From: Alopecurus myosuroides
Lineage: Eukaryota; Streptophyta; Magnoliopsida; Poales; Poaceae
DNA length: 64,000 nucleotides
Direction of reading: 5' to 3'
NCBI GenBank assembly: GCA_028641055.1
Contig: CM054062.1
Location: 238,486,528-238,550,527, forward strand
Made by a program: the position numbers and the translations under genes. A model generated the notes under the pieces. It was not told the origin of the DNA, made no database searches, and worked only from the letters and a program-made list of their open reading frames with translations. Position 1 is the stretch's first letter. Each line of letters starts with the position of its first letter. This document shows positions 1-11,818 of the stretch, piece after piece.

Positions 1-215
1 CACTCGTTACGGTCTCGGCGGGAAGTTACTTAAGCTCAATCTTATTGACCTTGGTGTCATACCTTACAACACAAGGAGGAGATACTGGATGGATCCCGGA
101 TAACCTTAATGAAGGCCATCTTGACTGGTTCTTCTGGTTGATTGCAGGGATCAGTTTTGTGAATTTGCTGATTTACATTGGTTGCGCAATGAGATACAAG
201 TATAAGAATGTGTAA
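1..215 (+). CDS. NPF (NRT1/PTR family) transporter, 3' end of last exon
   Basis: The reading frame is open from the window edge to a TAA at 213-215 and encodes the last ~70 residues of a proton-coupled peptide/nitrate transporter of the major facilitator superfamily. It aligns almost residue for residue with the C-terminus of the complete paralogue at 1340-4699, including the final hydrophobic helix and a basic tail (RYKYKNV here, KYKYKTV there). The rest of the gene lies left of the window, so its start and intactness cannot be judged. Similarity with the downstream copy continues into the 3' flank, so this is the upstream member of a tandem pair. The family assignment rests on the paralogue. 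Confidence 0.9.
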   Translation, partial: LVTVSAGSYLSSILLTLVSYLTTQGGDTGWIPDNLNEGHLDWFFWLIAGISFVNLLIYIGCAMRYKYKNV

Positions 216-407
216 CGGTTATATCTACTGTAGAGTCAGTTCCTGTAATTTCATATATCATAGTCATGGAAGCAGTGCATTGTATGGGCTAGACTGCAAG
301 ACATATCAAGATGGCCCAGCTACCCTACTCAGCAAGTCCTCCAAAAAAAAGAAGGCTTTCAGTTCGGTTTTCTTTGCTATTTTTATGGTGATGTATCCGG
401 ACAAAAA

Positions 408-430
408 ATATATATATATATATATATATA
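408..430. repeat. (TA)n microsatellite
   Basis: A run of about 11 TA dinucleotides lies in the 3' flank of the upstream NPF copy. It is absent from the corresponding place in the downstream duplicate, so it expanded after the duplication or was lost there. Confidence 0.9.
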
Positions 431-1339
431 ATTTGGTGATTGGGGTTTGTATGAAATGGGTACCACCAGAGTTATACAAAGTGTATTTTTTACATACACA
501 TTTCATTTTGTTTTCATGTTTAAAAGCATCAATTTGTTCCTTAAAAGCTAATCCAAAAAAGCTATTCTACTGGATACTATCCGCTGCTAAGAGCGAACAC
601 TACAGATGAGAAATTGAGAAGCTCCACAACCAAATCCAACATTATAAAGAATATTTTCTTATCATTGTTTTTTTTTATAATGTCTTGCAAACCAACAGCT
701 GTAAACAATGCTTATATGTACTACAAGATATGTTAATATAGGAAAGCGAATGTGCACGCAGTTTAATCTTTCAATATGAGCAGATGCTTGTGCAAGGCAT
801 GGCAGCTACAAATTTAGAGTCAATTTTCCTAATGATGGCTTGGCCGCTTGGGGAGGACAATCTCTTGAATCCTGATGTTTCAACCACCTCGCGTGAACAA
901 CTGCTGCTAAATCAGTAGGTGCTGCACAATTGCACACCATCTTTAGCCGTGGAAAAAAAAAGGGTACTCGTCCAAGTATCGGGGTTAAAAACCGTCCATA
1001 TAAGCAGCGAAAATTACCAACTTAGTATTATAGGATTATTACAAAATCTGCCGCCCTAATGTGATACGAAAATTATCATCTTAGTATTAATCAAACAACA
1101 AAAGTGGGGAGTGATACGAACTTTTGTTTTGTTTGAAGTTGAAGCGAAGTGCGCGCTGAAGTAGAGCTCTACACCCACTAATGTGGTAATGATTAAAAAA
1201 GAGCAGAATTCTAGGACCGGACTGCAAAACGCCAAATTAAACATGGACTCAGCGGTCGAAGTCAAACCCAGCCCAGTACGGCAGTACCCAGTTTCTTGAT
1301 TGCTCTTGGCAGATTCGATCTCGGCGACGGAGACCCTCC

Positions 1340-4300
1340 ATGGACGCAGCAGAAGATAGGAGATTACTGGTCCAAGAGGATGGGGATCATCATCAGCCGC
1401 TCCTTCTTCCTTCCCTGGTAAATTTTATTGGTATTTGCCTTCTTCTTTTTCTGAATTTCCATCGCACAGACTACAGTTCATCCTAGCCTGTAGAGTTTAG
1501 CTTTGTTCTCCTATGTGACTGGTCTTTCTTCTTGAAAGAGAATAGTAGGCTGATAAAACTTTCATCCTGTTGGGTCCAAACTGAAACTGGAGACAGCGCT
1601 ACACTACTGAGTTCTTGCTTCAGTAATGTTGAAAATTTGACTCTATGCGCGACACTTTTCTCAAATGCGTTGTAGTGATCTCTAGGCCTCATATGGAGTT
1701 CAGGATTCTGGGGGGAATTTTGTACCAAATTACTACATAACACTTTCTATTTTTACGTGTTAGTAAAATTAATGGATGCAACTTGATACCTTTTACTCGG
1801 TGTGTCCTTAGGTGATTAAGACTGAATCTGAGCGCCGCTATTTCTTATCAGGATGCAAGTCTTTGCACAGGTGATGGGTCCATTGACATCAAAGGGCGTC
1901 CTGCAGCAAGGCGCACTACGGGCGATTGGCGAGCATGCTTTTTCATCCTAGGTAAACATATAGGGGTGCTCATACACACGGTTTAGGCAGTTTGATCCAA
2001 ACCGGCCAGCACTGACCGTAGTTGTATTTTGGCACAAGGTCTCAAGAAAAGTTAAATTGAGAGCCAAATTGTTTCATGTTGACAGTTTTACATGTGTTGA
2101 TAAAACCAATGATAAAAGAGTACAAAATTTTGACGGAGTGTTTACTGAAGAAACTCCTTATTTTTTCATATCAAATAATGATCGACGTAGTGAGATATTT
2201 TACTTAGTAAGCACGCCCCTCAATGCATTTTTTTATTGAAAGATTTAACATATAGCCTACTGGGTGCTACCTGTTAGTAAAAATAGTACGCCAGCTTCTT
2301 GAAATAAAAATTACAGTTATATGATCCTATTTTAGAGGTATATATGGTACAAAACATTTTGTACTCTTGTGCACATTTTCTATATTCAGAAACGAGGTTT
2401 CAAGTTCCAATGATGCTAGTCTTGTGACAGGGACTGAGTGTTGTGAGCGTCTGGCCTACTACGGAATTTCGAAAAACCTAGTTTCTTATCTGAAAATAAA
2501 GCTCCATCAAGGAAATCTTGAAGCTGCAAGAAACGTTACCACTTGGCAAGGGACATGCTATCTTACACCCCTCATTGGAGCCATCTTAGCAGATTCTTAT
2601 TGGGGAAAGTACTCGACCATTGCTGCTTTCTCATCAATTTATTTCATTGTAAGTACAAGATGAACTGGCCCAAACTTTTCTCTACCTCCTTTGTTCCATA
2701 TTGCTCTATCCTGGCATAGAAAACTACGCTCCAAATTATTTATTTGGTAATTTCTGAGTACTTGAACATTTGAATACAGAAGTTTTTTTGTTTTCAGTAA
2801 ATATAACAAACATGTGGGTCTAGTTTTATTTTAATGAGCAATCAGTTTGTGCATCTCAATGTCTTCATCCATCCATTTTAATCGTGTATACCTTTTTCAT
2901 TGAAGGGGCTGTCCGTTTTAACGCTTTCAGCATCACTTCCAGTACTTCAACCACCTTCGTGTTCAGGATCTGTTTGTCCAGAAGCAAGCTTACTTCAAAA
3001 TGGCACCTTTTTCTTGGGTCTGTATATGATTGCCCTAGGGACTGGAGGTATTAAACCTTGTGTGTCATCCTTTGGAGCAGATCAGTTTGATGACAGTGAT
3101 CCAACGGAGAGAGTAAAGCAGGGTTCCTTCTTCAACTGGTTCTATTTCTGCATAAATGCTGGAGCATTCATATCGGGCACTGTTATTGTTTGGATACAAG
3201 ATAACTCAGGTTGGGGAATCGGATTTGCCATTCCTACTGTCTTTATGGCATTGGCTATTGCAAGCTTCTTTTCAGCCTCAAATAGGTATAGATTTCAGAA
3301 ACCTGGTGGGAGCCCACTTACAAGAGTTTGCCAGGTCGTTGTCGCAGCATTTCGTAAGTGGCATGTAGAAGTGCCACATGATGCTTCTCTTCTATATGAA
3401 GTAGATGGTCAAAATTCAGCAATCGTGGGAAGCCGGAAGCTGGAGCACACAGCTGAACTTGAGTAATTATCTTTCTGCATCTTTGCCTTGCTTTTAGTTT
3501 CATCTGTCGACGTATTTATAGAACAACAAAAGTTATTTGCAGTACGAATGTAGACACTGAAGCACGACACAACCTTTAGTAAAGTTTCAATTGAGGTTCG
3601 GAAAAAATGAATACCTAAATGCAACAAGGAATATTGATAGGGGCCATCCATGCCAATAGTTGTGGCACGAGTTCTTAGTGGGTACTGGGTGCACAATACA
3701 TAGCAGCATGATGGTTGTTACTGGTGTGATAGTGATCAATCTGATAAAATTTCAGATATGGACTATTTATTTTTGCATGTGATACTCACCTTTTTTCCCG
3801 GTGTATATTTCTTAAGCTGGGTTTCCTCTTAACTCCATTGTTGTATGACTGCAACATTTCATCTATCTCCCTTTTTATATAGATTCCTTGACAAGGCTGC
3901 CATCATCTCAGCTGCTGATGCCAAGAGTGACACTTCTACAAACCCATGGAAGCTATGCACCGTTACCCAGGTGGAAGAACTGAAAATCCTTGTAAGAATG
4001 TTTCCAGTTTGGGTGACTACTATCATATTCAGTGTGGTGTATGCTCAGAACTCGGTGTTCGTAGAGCAGGGAATGGTTCTTGACAAACGTGTTGGATCTT
4101 TCAATATTCCTCCTGCGTCCCTCTCAACTTTCGACGTGATCAGTGTCATGATTTGGATTCCATTTTATGACCGTGTTCTCATACCCATAGCTAGAAAATT
4201 CACTGGAAGAGAAAAGGGTTTCTCTGATCTACAGCGGATTGGCATTGGATTAGTCCTGTCCATTGTGGCAGTGGCATGTGCAGCTCTTGTTGAGTTGAAG

Positions 4301-4699
4301 CGCTTAGAGATTGCCAGATCTGAAGGTCTTATCCATAAGAATGTTGCTGTTCCAATGAGCATTCTTTGGCAAATACCACAGTATTTCTTTGCTGGTGCCG
4401 CCGAGGTTTTCACTGCAATAGGTCAACTTGAGTTCTTCTACGACCAGGCCCCAGATGCCATGAGGAGTTTATGTGCTGCATTTGCACTCGTTACGGTCTC
4501 AGCAGGAAGCTACTTAAGCTCAATCTTATTGACCTTGGTGTCATACCTTACAACTCAAGGAGGAGATCCTGGATGGATCCCAGATAACTTGAATGAAGGC
4601 CATCTTGACCGGTTCTTTTGGTTGATTGCAGGGATAAGCTTTGTAAATTTGATGGTTTACATTGTTTGCGCAATGAAATACAAATATAAGACAGTGTGA
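1340..4699 (+). CDS. NPF8-type di/tripeptide transporter (NRT1/PTR family), complete, 5 exons
   Basis: Exons 1340-1417, 1852-1951, 2431-2648, 2906-3462 and 3883-4699 sum to 1770 nt (589 aa), normal for the family. All four introns are GT-AG and the phases (0,1,0,2) join without a shift. The start is the first ATG, followed by an acidic N-terminus. Family marks: the ExxER proton-coupling motif as ECCER followed by LAYYG at the start of exon 3, [34 protein letters not shown] in exon 4, and FLDKAA across the exon 4/5 junction, typical of PTR/NPF8 members. About 12 membrane helices with a large central loop are expected. Known members import di- and tripeptides with protons at the plasma membrane or tonoplast; the substrate here is inferred from family. 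It is the downstream member of a tandem pair. No break was seen. Confidence 0.93.
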
Positions 4700-5330
4700 T
4701 GGTAATACTTAATGTAAAATCAATCTTCTGTAATTTCAGATCCCATATTCATGGAGACAATGCATTGTGTAGACTAGAAAATTTAATACATGATGCCCCG
4801 GCTACTCTTCTCAGCAAGTCCTCAAGAAAACATACTTACAGTTGAGTTTTTTTTGCATTTCTTCTGGTGATTTATTTAAGATAATTTTTTAGGTTTTCTA
4901 TGAAATAAGTGCGACGAGAGTTATACCTATTTCAAAGCATCATGTTATTCCTTCCAAGCAAGCCATGAGTAACTAATGTACCAAAAATTCTGGGTAGCAT
5001 GCTCAGGTAAGAACGAACCATCGCACATGGGAAACTGAGAGCTACACATTTCCAGAGCTAAATCCAACATTATAAAGCACAGTTTCTTCCTTTTTGCCAC
5101 CCAGGGACGGGTTTTTATTGTTTATCATCTATTCTAAATCAGCATTTGTGCAGAAATGAACATCCTTGCAACTTACAAGGACAGTCTTTTGGATCCTGAC
5201 AATGCAATCACCTCATGTGTCACCATCTGCTAGATCAGTAGCTTCTACAGATCGACTTTGGCAATGGAAAAATGGTAATCGCCAATATATGAAGCTAAAC
5301 GCTATCAATAAATGCAGCGTAAATTACCAA
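4485..5330 (+). repeat. Tandem segmental duplication, downstream unit (3' part)
   Basis: This matches 1-1030 (see that entry), starting inside NPF exon 5 and running through 4700-5323, which contains no gene and is the shared 3' flank of the NPF gene and the PPR gene. The two genes are convergent, with stops about 625 bp apart. Confidence 0.75.
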
Positions 5331-7258
5331 TAGTCTCTGCAAGAACAACTCCCGTTCTGAAAATGATGAAATATATTTGAGTCCCTTACGATGATCTCTC
5401 TCTGAACAATCCGCGATATGAGCTTAATAGCAGCATGACAATCCCCACAAATCCGCAGGTTCTTAAAAATCTTGATAGGGGAGCCCTCGGGAGTAGCAAT
5501 GATCCCAAATGCAACAGCTAGTCGTTCGCTGTGGTAACCAATGTCATGCTCCTTCTGCTCGTCTTCGACGTCATGGAGAACAAATCCAGTGTCCGCTATA
5601 TATCCTTCTTCCCTCATTTTTCCATGCAGCTTCTTCAGAAGCGCATAGATTTCTTCAGAACGAGGATGTGACTTATCACCGACCAGAAATACATGCACTC
5701 TTCTCCCAACTTCAATCCAACTTGAAGCCGGAATTTTTGTTATGCCCTTTGACTCCATGATCCTTCTTACACCCATGACTTCATCGAACAGACCGACTGA
5801 TGCGTAGATATTAGCTAGAGTTACATAGGTCGCTGGATTTTCAGGTTCAAGTTCGAACAATGCTTCGGCTGCCCGCCTTGCAAGGTGAACGTTCTTGTGA
5901 ATCCGGCAGCCACCAAGCAAGGATGCCCATAGGAACTTGTTGGGCTTGATGGTCATCTTGTTAATCATCTCTTCTGCTCGTTCAAACTGGCCTGACCGGC
6001 TGAGGAGATCGATCACACAAGCATAATGATAGGCAGTGTGCGCGATGCCATACTGATCCTTGATCAAATGGAAGACCTCCAGGCCTTTGTCGACCAGACC
6101 AGCATGAGCACACGCAGACAGAACCCCAACAAAGGTGACATGGTCAGGCCTAATTCCAGACCTCAAGAAGATGTCGAAGTAGCGCAATGCGTCCTCTGGC
6201 TGGCCATTCTGTGCATAGCCAGAGATCACCGCCGTCCACGACACCAGGTCTGCCTTGGCCATCCCCTCGAATACACGCACCACACTGTCCATGTCCCCAC
6301 ACTTGGAGTACATGTGCAGGAGCGCACTCTCCGCGAAGCACGAGTCCTCTACACTGCTCTTGGACATTCGAGCGTGCACCTGCCTCCCAAGGCTCTCTAA
6401 CGCGAGCTCTGCGCAAGCTCGCAGAACCCCCGCGTAGGTGAACTCATTCGGTCGAACACCTCCAGCCCTCAGCATGTCGAGAAACAGCCGGAATCCTTCC
6501 CCGCCGCGCCTAGCGTCGAAGTACCTCTCCACCATCGCCGTCCAGGAGACGACGTCCCGGAGCGGCATCCTGTCGAACACTCTCCTCGCATCATCCACTC
6601 GCCCACACTTGGCATACATGTCCGCGAGCGCGCTCCACATGACGGCGTCGCCCGCGCCGATCCCTCTCCTCGCCACGTGACAGTGCAGCTCCCTGCCCGC
6701 GCGGGCGCTCCGGGCGGCCGTGGCCGCGGCGAGCGCGCTGGACGCGGTGAACTCGTTGTCCGCTCCGGCGTTCCCCGGCTCCGCCTGCATCCGGCGGTAG
6801 AGCGCGAGCGCGTCGAGGGGCTGGCCATGGCGCGAGTAGGCGGAGACGATGGCGGACCAGGAGAAGTGGTCCCTCTGGGGCATTCGGTCGAACAGCGCGC
6901 GCGCGGAGACGAGGTGGCGCGGCGAGCGGGAGAGCGCGGCGATGAGGGTGTTGTAGGAGCAGCTGTCGGGGTTTGGGATGGATGAGAAGAGGGAGAGGGC
7001 ATCGGCGAGGGAGGCGGGTTGGGAGGAGAGGAGGTGGAGGAGGCGGTTGGAGATGAGTGTGGAGGGCGGGAGCGAGGCGGCGGCTGAGGCGAGCGCGCGC
7101 GCGGCGGGGAGGTGGGAGGCGTCGGCGCGGAGGAGCGGGAGGAGGCGGTCGATGGCGTTGTGGAGCTGGGACGCGGTGGTGACGGAGAAGGTCGGGCATT
7201 TCGTCTTCATGGAAGCCGTGGAGCTGGGACGCGGGCCGTGCTGTCTTAAGCTCTCCAT
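5324..7258 (-). CDS. DYW-class pentatricopeptide repeat (PPR) protein, organellar RNA editing factor type
   Basis: A single uninterrupted 644-codon frame, intronless as usual for this family. PLS-type PPR repeats run from about residue 95 to 470; recognisable repeats contain YNTLIAALSR, MYAKCGRVDDARRVFDRMP and VVSWTAMVERYF. E/E+ domains follow, then a DYW domain from about 550 that ends exactly in Asp-Tyr-Trp before the TAA. The cytidine-deaminase-like zinc signature is intact: HSE at 576-578 and CGDC at 604-607, then CSC near the end. Proteins of this class bind specific sites in chloroplast or mitochondrial transcripts and edit C to U; the target cannot be read from sequence. The N-terminus is rich in Ser, Ala and Leu with few acidic residues, compatible with an organelle transit peptide. 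A second Met at codon 17 is an alternative start. The 5' half is markedly more GC-rich than the 3' half, as in many grass genes. Confidence 0.95.
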   Translation of the reverse strand: MESLRQHGPRPSSTASMKTKCPTFSVTTASQLHNAIDRLLPLLRADASHLPAARALASAAASLPPSTLISNRLLHLLSSQPASLADALSLFSSIPNPDSCSYNTLIAALSRSPRHLVSARALFDRMPQRDHFSWSAIVSAYSRHGQPLDALALYRRMQAEPGNAGADNEFTASSALAAATAARSARAGRELHCHVARRGIGAGDAVMWSALADMYAKCGRVDDARRVFDRMPLRDVVSWTAMVERYFDARRGGEGFRLFLDMLRAGGVRPNEFTYAGVLRACAELALESLGRQVHARMSKSSVEDSCFAESALLHMYSKCGDMDSVVRVFEGMAKADLVSWTAVISGYAQNGQPEDALRYFDIFLRSGIRPDHVTFVGVLSACAHAGLVDKGLEVFHLIKDQYGIAHTAYHYACVIDLLSRSGQFERAEEMINKMTIKPNKFLWASLLGGCRIHKNVHLARRAAEALFELEPENPATYVTLANIYASVGLFDEVMGVRRIMESKGITKIPASSWIEVGRRVHVFLVGDKSHPRSEEIYALLKKLHGKMREEGYIADTGFVLHDVEDEQKEHDIGYHSERLAVAFGIIATPEGSPIKIFKNLRICGDCHAAIKLISRIVQREIIVRDSNIFHHFQNGSCSCRDYW

Positions 7259-7852
7259 AGACGACGGGACGGGAGGGAGCCATGACGAACTCAGCTGGAC
7301 GGCTCATCGCCTAGAAATGCTTTGACCTGAACTTTCTAGTCAGATGTATATCAAATATGTACTGTATGACATTTTACAGGAGTGTATACGCATCTGGAAT
7401 TTACACGAATAATATGTTGCACGCAACGCGACTCTGGCATAATCTTCTGTATACATATAGACAAGCTAACCCTGCTGCAGCCTTGCTTTGCATCAGATCG
7501 GGCATTTGCATCTAGAAAACACGCAAATCAAACAGAAAATTCGATTGAGATCTCTTTTATGTAACATATGCGTCATTAGTTTCGCAATAAATAAAAAATC
7601 ATTAGTTGGACAGATAGCTTGTTCAATTAAAATCAAACGCAACATTTATCTCTGATTAAAATGTGACAATGACATCCTCGGCGTCATATACAACAGGAGA
7701 TTGGGATAAATGTCAACATTTTTACACTGAGCTAGAACACTGATGAAAGAAGCGTTTTCAGGTAACGTCGAACAAGAAACAGACCTAAGACAAGAGTGTG
7801 TGTGCACAGGCAGACATGGCTGCTGGTGCCTAAGCAACACCTCGGCAGCAGC
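7259..7852. other. Intergenic: PPR promoter side and GID8 3' flank
   Basis: The upstream side of the minus-strand PPR gene and the downstream side of the minus-strand GID8 gene. AT-rich beyond about 7330, with no long frame, terminal repeat or tandem array. No promoter element could be assigned. Confidence 0.6.
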
Positions 7853-10800
7853 TCATATAGTTGGATCTTCCAGAGCGGCGGTGGAGAAGTTATTGATTCG
7901 GGGATATGCTGCCTTCTCGTTCAGCTGGTTTTGAGTCCAAATCAACATCTTCAACAGGCTAGGGAGCTTTGGATCTGTTACACAAAAATCAAGGACCTTG
8001 TATAAAGACAACTCTGGCACAGGCGTGTTAGCAGTTTGAAGGAGACACAAAAGACAAACTTTCATTCCCTACTTTCATCACCAGTCATCCATCATCAGCT
8101 CAAGTGTTAGCTGTTTTCAGCATGGCCGTAGCTTCTAATATTTATGTGTAGTTATGTAACCTTCTGATGAAACTCAGTCTTAAATTTGCTTTGAGGTATA
8201 AAATGAGAATAAATACATCAAATTTTATGCATTGTTCTTGATTGGGTGTCCACTTGTCAGTTTCAAATTCTTTTACCAAAAGGTAGCTTCTTCTAATACT
8301 CCCTCCGTTCCACAATATAAGATGTTTTAGACATTTCCCACATTCACACATACACACATGTATCTAGACATGTTTTAGTGTATATGTCCATTCATTTTAG
8401 TTTGAATCTAGACAACATGTGAAACACCTAAAACATCTTATATTATGGAACGGAGGGAGTACAAAATAAGATGTTTGATACTTCAACACATATGTCAAAG
8501 TGGATGCAGCTATAATGCCTCAGTGACACTAAATCACAAAATAGATAGATAACAGCCATGACAACACCTACATCCTCGTGCTACTGACCTTTCTCGTGAC
8601 TTTGGCTTGTAAGAATGGCAGCATTAACTTCACTTGCCGTCTTTAAGCGTTGAGAAACATCCAACAGTTCGCCATATGGACAGTTTTTTACATCTTCAAA
8701 AACCAAAAGGGCTACAGTTTTCTCTATTTCCTCGAGAAAGGCTTGCTGCAAAAGTGCCAACATTTCGCAAAGAAAAGTAATGTCACAGCATGGTCATAAA
8801 TTCAGTGGGTATTACCAAGAGTTATAACAGGAATTTTGGTTAATAGAGACTTCAGCCCTTAGTCCTAGCTGAAGTAGTAAAAGAGATAATGTCACTAGAA
8901 CTCACATTTTCTTCACCTCTTGGTGCAAGTTCTTCTTGAGCAAATTCCAAAGCTTCATTTATTTTCCCAACACGAATCAACTCTATTAGTTTTTGCTGCT
9001 GTAGATGGAAGTATAACTGGGGATTTGTATCAAGAATCTGCATGTTATGACTCGAGTCAGGGTAATAAGTCAAAATTTAATAAAGACTTTATAGGAAAAT
9101 GGCTTTCCGAATAGATACATGGATGTGGCCACACCCTATTGTAAAAAATGCACATTAAAAAAACCACACAGAACCTCCATCAGAAGTATAAACACAATAG
9201 CAACATGCTGGCTGCAAAAATATAACAGAGCAAAGTAGTTTCCTAGCAATCAACCGACAATCTCATTTCTGATACGCATATCATATATCTTGTATTTAGA
9301 AACGGATACTACGAATGAAAAAACTAACGTGGTTCAAAAAGAAACCTCACCACTCACCACTATTGATTTAATACTTTCCACCACTGTGCTACGGGGTATT
9401 TGTGAAAGGGAAAATTTGCTCCTAGACACCGTTATTTTGTGACCTTTTCCCAAACACACCCCTCAATCATGTCTTTGCTAGGTACCATTATAATTTTGTT
9501 GTACGTTTGCCGTAACACACCTCAAGGCCAGAAAAGGAAAGTCGCATCTAGATTCTAGAAAGAGTAAAATCCATCAGAATTAACTCTTTGCCCATCTCTT
9601 TCCCATGTTCCCTTCTTCTCTGGACTCTGCTCCTGGAATGGGACTTGCACCACCGCTCGGCTGTACCTGCCCCCCATTGCACCAGCACGGCTGGCAAAGC
9701 CTCCCAGCCCTGCGGCCGGCTGTCTCCTAGGCAAGGGTCATGCTCAATAGGTGGGCTAGCTCCGGTCAGAGTTTTTGGGTCCTCGATTCTGGCACTCGAC
9801 CGCACAGCGGCCATGTCCGTAGGCATTGGCCATGTGGAACTTGAGGCGTACCAGTGCCGTGGGCTCACCGGCACCAACGCCAGCGCTGCGTCCATGGCGG
9901 ATTAGTTGACTGCACCGATCGTTGTCACACTGCAATCCATCAAGCGGACGCGACCGGGTCGTACAGCCGGAATATCAGGTGGTCGAAGGCAGCGCTAGAT
10001 CGACGGGCAGAAATCACAGCGGCAAGGAGCTCGACAGAGGCGACGAGTTTGAACGTCAATAAAACTAGAAGGGCAAAGAGATTCTTGACGTCGCTTGTCT
10101 CTCTCTGTATACATGAAACTTTCCTTTTCTGGCCTTGCGGTGTGTTACAGCAAACATACTGCCAAAATTATAATAGAACTCAGCAAAGACTTATTTGAGT
10201 GGTGTGTTTTAGCAAAGGCCACAAAATAAGGATGTCTAGGAGCAAAATTTCCCTTTGTGAAAAGATGTGAAATTGATTGCCACCTCATTGCTCAACACTC
10301 AACAGCATTGGATTAATATAATGGAGAACACAAATTTTAGTACTAGTCAATGCTATGTTATATACACTGCTACTCTGATAGACATTGTTCTCTTCAAAGT
10401 ACCAAAGTACCAGGTTCTAAGTTCCAACTATAAAACCTGTAGACAGTTTTAGGGTTTACAGTTATACAAGAAAATTGTGCAATCTGTTCAGTTGATAGCA
10501 GCATCTCTCCTTTGCAGAATCAGTTGTATCCATAAAAAGAAAACTAATCTGAAGATCAGAAATCTTTAGAGTTCCAAATCTAGTCAATTCAAAATTTCAA
10601 AGTGCACTGTATATTTCCAGATTGTTTGCACTGCCGATCCAAATAAAAATGATAAATTTAATTTTCAAAACACATGCTAAGAGAACAGCAAGTGGACAAC
10701 TGTTGTAGCTAGTGGTTTTTGACCATACACAAGTATAACTTTTTTAACTATGATGTTTGATTGTCTTGGTTGAATGATCAAAATCTGCAGTGCTTCTGCA

Positions 10801-11818
10801 CAGCCAGGAAAACAAAAAAAATGGAACTAATTTCACCAATAAAAAGATAACTGTAGGGTAACTACATGTATCTATGCATTGCCATTTTGCAGATTTCTGC
10901 ATATATAAACTAATGATGAATAACATATAATTTGAACCGGACGAGGGGTCAGTGGTGGGCATGACTGGTTGTGAACCCACCCACCCAGATTCAAAGACTC
11001 AACATAAGAATTTAGCGGGGAGACCTTCCCCCTTGGTCCTTATAAAGCTCAATTTGCCTGATTCAAAAGTTGATTTCGTCCTTCACTGTGACTGACAAAA
11101 ATTACTATCCAAAGCCATAGAACTTATAAGTTAACACATACAAAGATGCCAAATAGGATCGGGTGCCAAGCATGGACCATGGAACAAAACTTAATTCCTA
11201 TTTTCCTAAATTAGTTCAAGCTCTGGATGACAATAAATGAACCATCCATATTTCCACATTGCAAAAGCCAAGTGTCGTCTGACTGACCATCTACCATACC
11301 ACATGAAGCACCATAACTAATTGTGGTTAACCAGACTGCCACGAGCTACCATGGTCATCATACAGCAAAAATACACAAGACTGCAAGACCATCTGCTCCA
11401 TCTTAACTTCCCCGACAGTCCAATTTCCATATCCGAACTAAAATTGTGAGAAATGGAGACAGAACCGAACCGTAGGGTTAAGATCGTTGATCTTCTCGAT
11501 AGCTTCCTGAACATTCCCTGACTGAACCGCTTTTTTCACCTCCATCCGATCCGTGATGGTCGCCAGGTCAATGTCCGCTGCAGCCAAAAGCGTAGAGATC
11601 AACAATTCAGTGTCCGCAAACCTAAGCATTACAAGAGCGACAAAGCGGATAGTACGTTGAGTGCCGGACTCGACGCGGAACTTGTCGGCGGCGTCGACGA
11701 AGCCCTCGGTGACGAGGAAATTCATGACAAGGCGGTTCATGTCCTCCTTCCGGATCTTGACATCGCGGAGTTTCCGCTCCCACTCGTCGCGCGTCACCAC
11801 CTTCTTCGAAGAAGCCAT
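7853..11818 (-). CDS. GID8: GID8 homologue, LisH-CTLH-CRA subunit of the CTLH/GID E3 ubiquitin ligase, 5 exons
   Basis: Minus-strand exons 11818-11656, 11577-11471, 9037-8906, 8745-8589 and 7974-7853 total 681 nt (226 aa), the size of plant GID8. Introns are 78, 2433, 160 and 614 bp, all GT-AG, and the phases (1,0,0,1) join cleanly. The start is MASSKK; the LisH motif lies at about 28-60 ([14 protein letters not shown]), CTLH at about 66-123 ([20 protein letters not shown]), and CRA after that ([33 protein letters not shown], then VALLVFEDV). In yeast and animals GID8 is a scaffold of the multi-subunit CTLH ligase; plant homologues are nuclear/cytoplasmic complex members. An in-frame upstream ATG at 11923 would add 35 residues unlike the conserved start, so the shorter form was preferred. 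Two mobile elements sit in introns 2 and 4 without touching exon edges. Confidence 0.94.
8299..8459. mobile_element. Stowaway MITE (Tc1/Mariner-derived), in GID8 intron 4
   Basis: 161 bp with inverted ends CTCCCTCCGTTCC / GGAACGGAGGGAG flanked by TA on both sides (8297-8298 and 8460-8461), the target duplication of this superfamily. Inner arms with ATAAGATGTTTTA at the left and its complement at the right make it almost wholly self-complementary. It has no coding capacity. Confidence 0.95.
9408..10253. mobile_element. Non-autonomous Mutator-like element (MULE) in GID8 intron 2
   Basis: 846 bp bounded by long terminal inverted repeats of about 135 bp (9408-9542 and 10118-10253), starting GGGAAAATTTGCTCC and ending GGAGCAAAATTTCCC. 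It is flanked by a perfect 9-bp direct repeat TTTGTGAAA (9399-9407 and 10254-10262). Long TIRs plus a 9-bp target duplication are the Mutator signature. The arms match at roughly 85% by eye, so the element is not very recent. The interior (about 9545-10115) is far more GC-rich than the intron around it and has no transposase; one 115-codon minus frame (9895-9548) was not recognised. A captured gene fragment (Pack-MULE) is possible but unproven. Confidence 0.88.

Larger units (their letters stand above)
1..1030 (+). repeat. Tandem segmental duplication, upstream unit (3' part)
   Basis: The NPF last exon and about 800 bp of 3' flank recur at about 4485-5330, offset ~4484 bp. Shared noncoding landmarks in the same order include a tract around AGCAAGTCCTC (331 and 4812), AAATCCAACATTATAAAG (near 634 and 5062), and a final GCAGCGAAAATTACCAA / GCAGCGTAAATTACCAA (near 1005 and 5314). 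Similarity stops just past that point. In the downstream copy the last landmark contains the stop codon of the PPR gene. The stretch 216-1339 holds no gene; it is the NPF 3' flank plus the next gene's promoter region. Confidence 0.75.

Noticed and set aside
6469..7325. Several long frames on both strands over the 5' half of the PPR gene
   Set aside because: They are shadows of the very GC-rich PPR coding sequence; the 644-codon DYW-PPR frame explains the region.
10920..11060. Possible SINE (minus-strand GAGTCTTTGAATC resembling a B box)
   Set aside because: No A box, no defined ends, no target duplication and no poly-A or poly-T tail.
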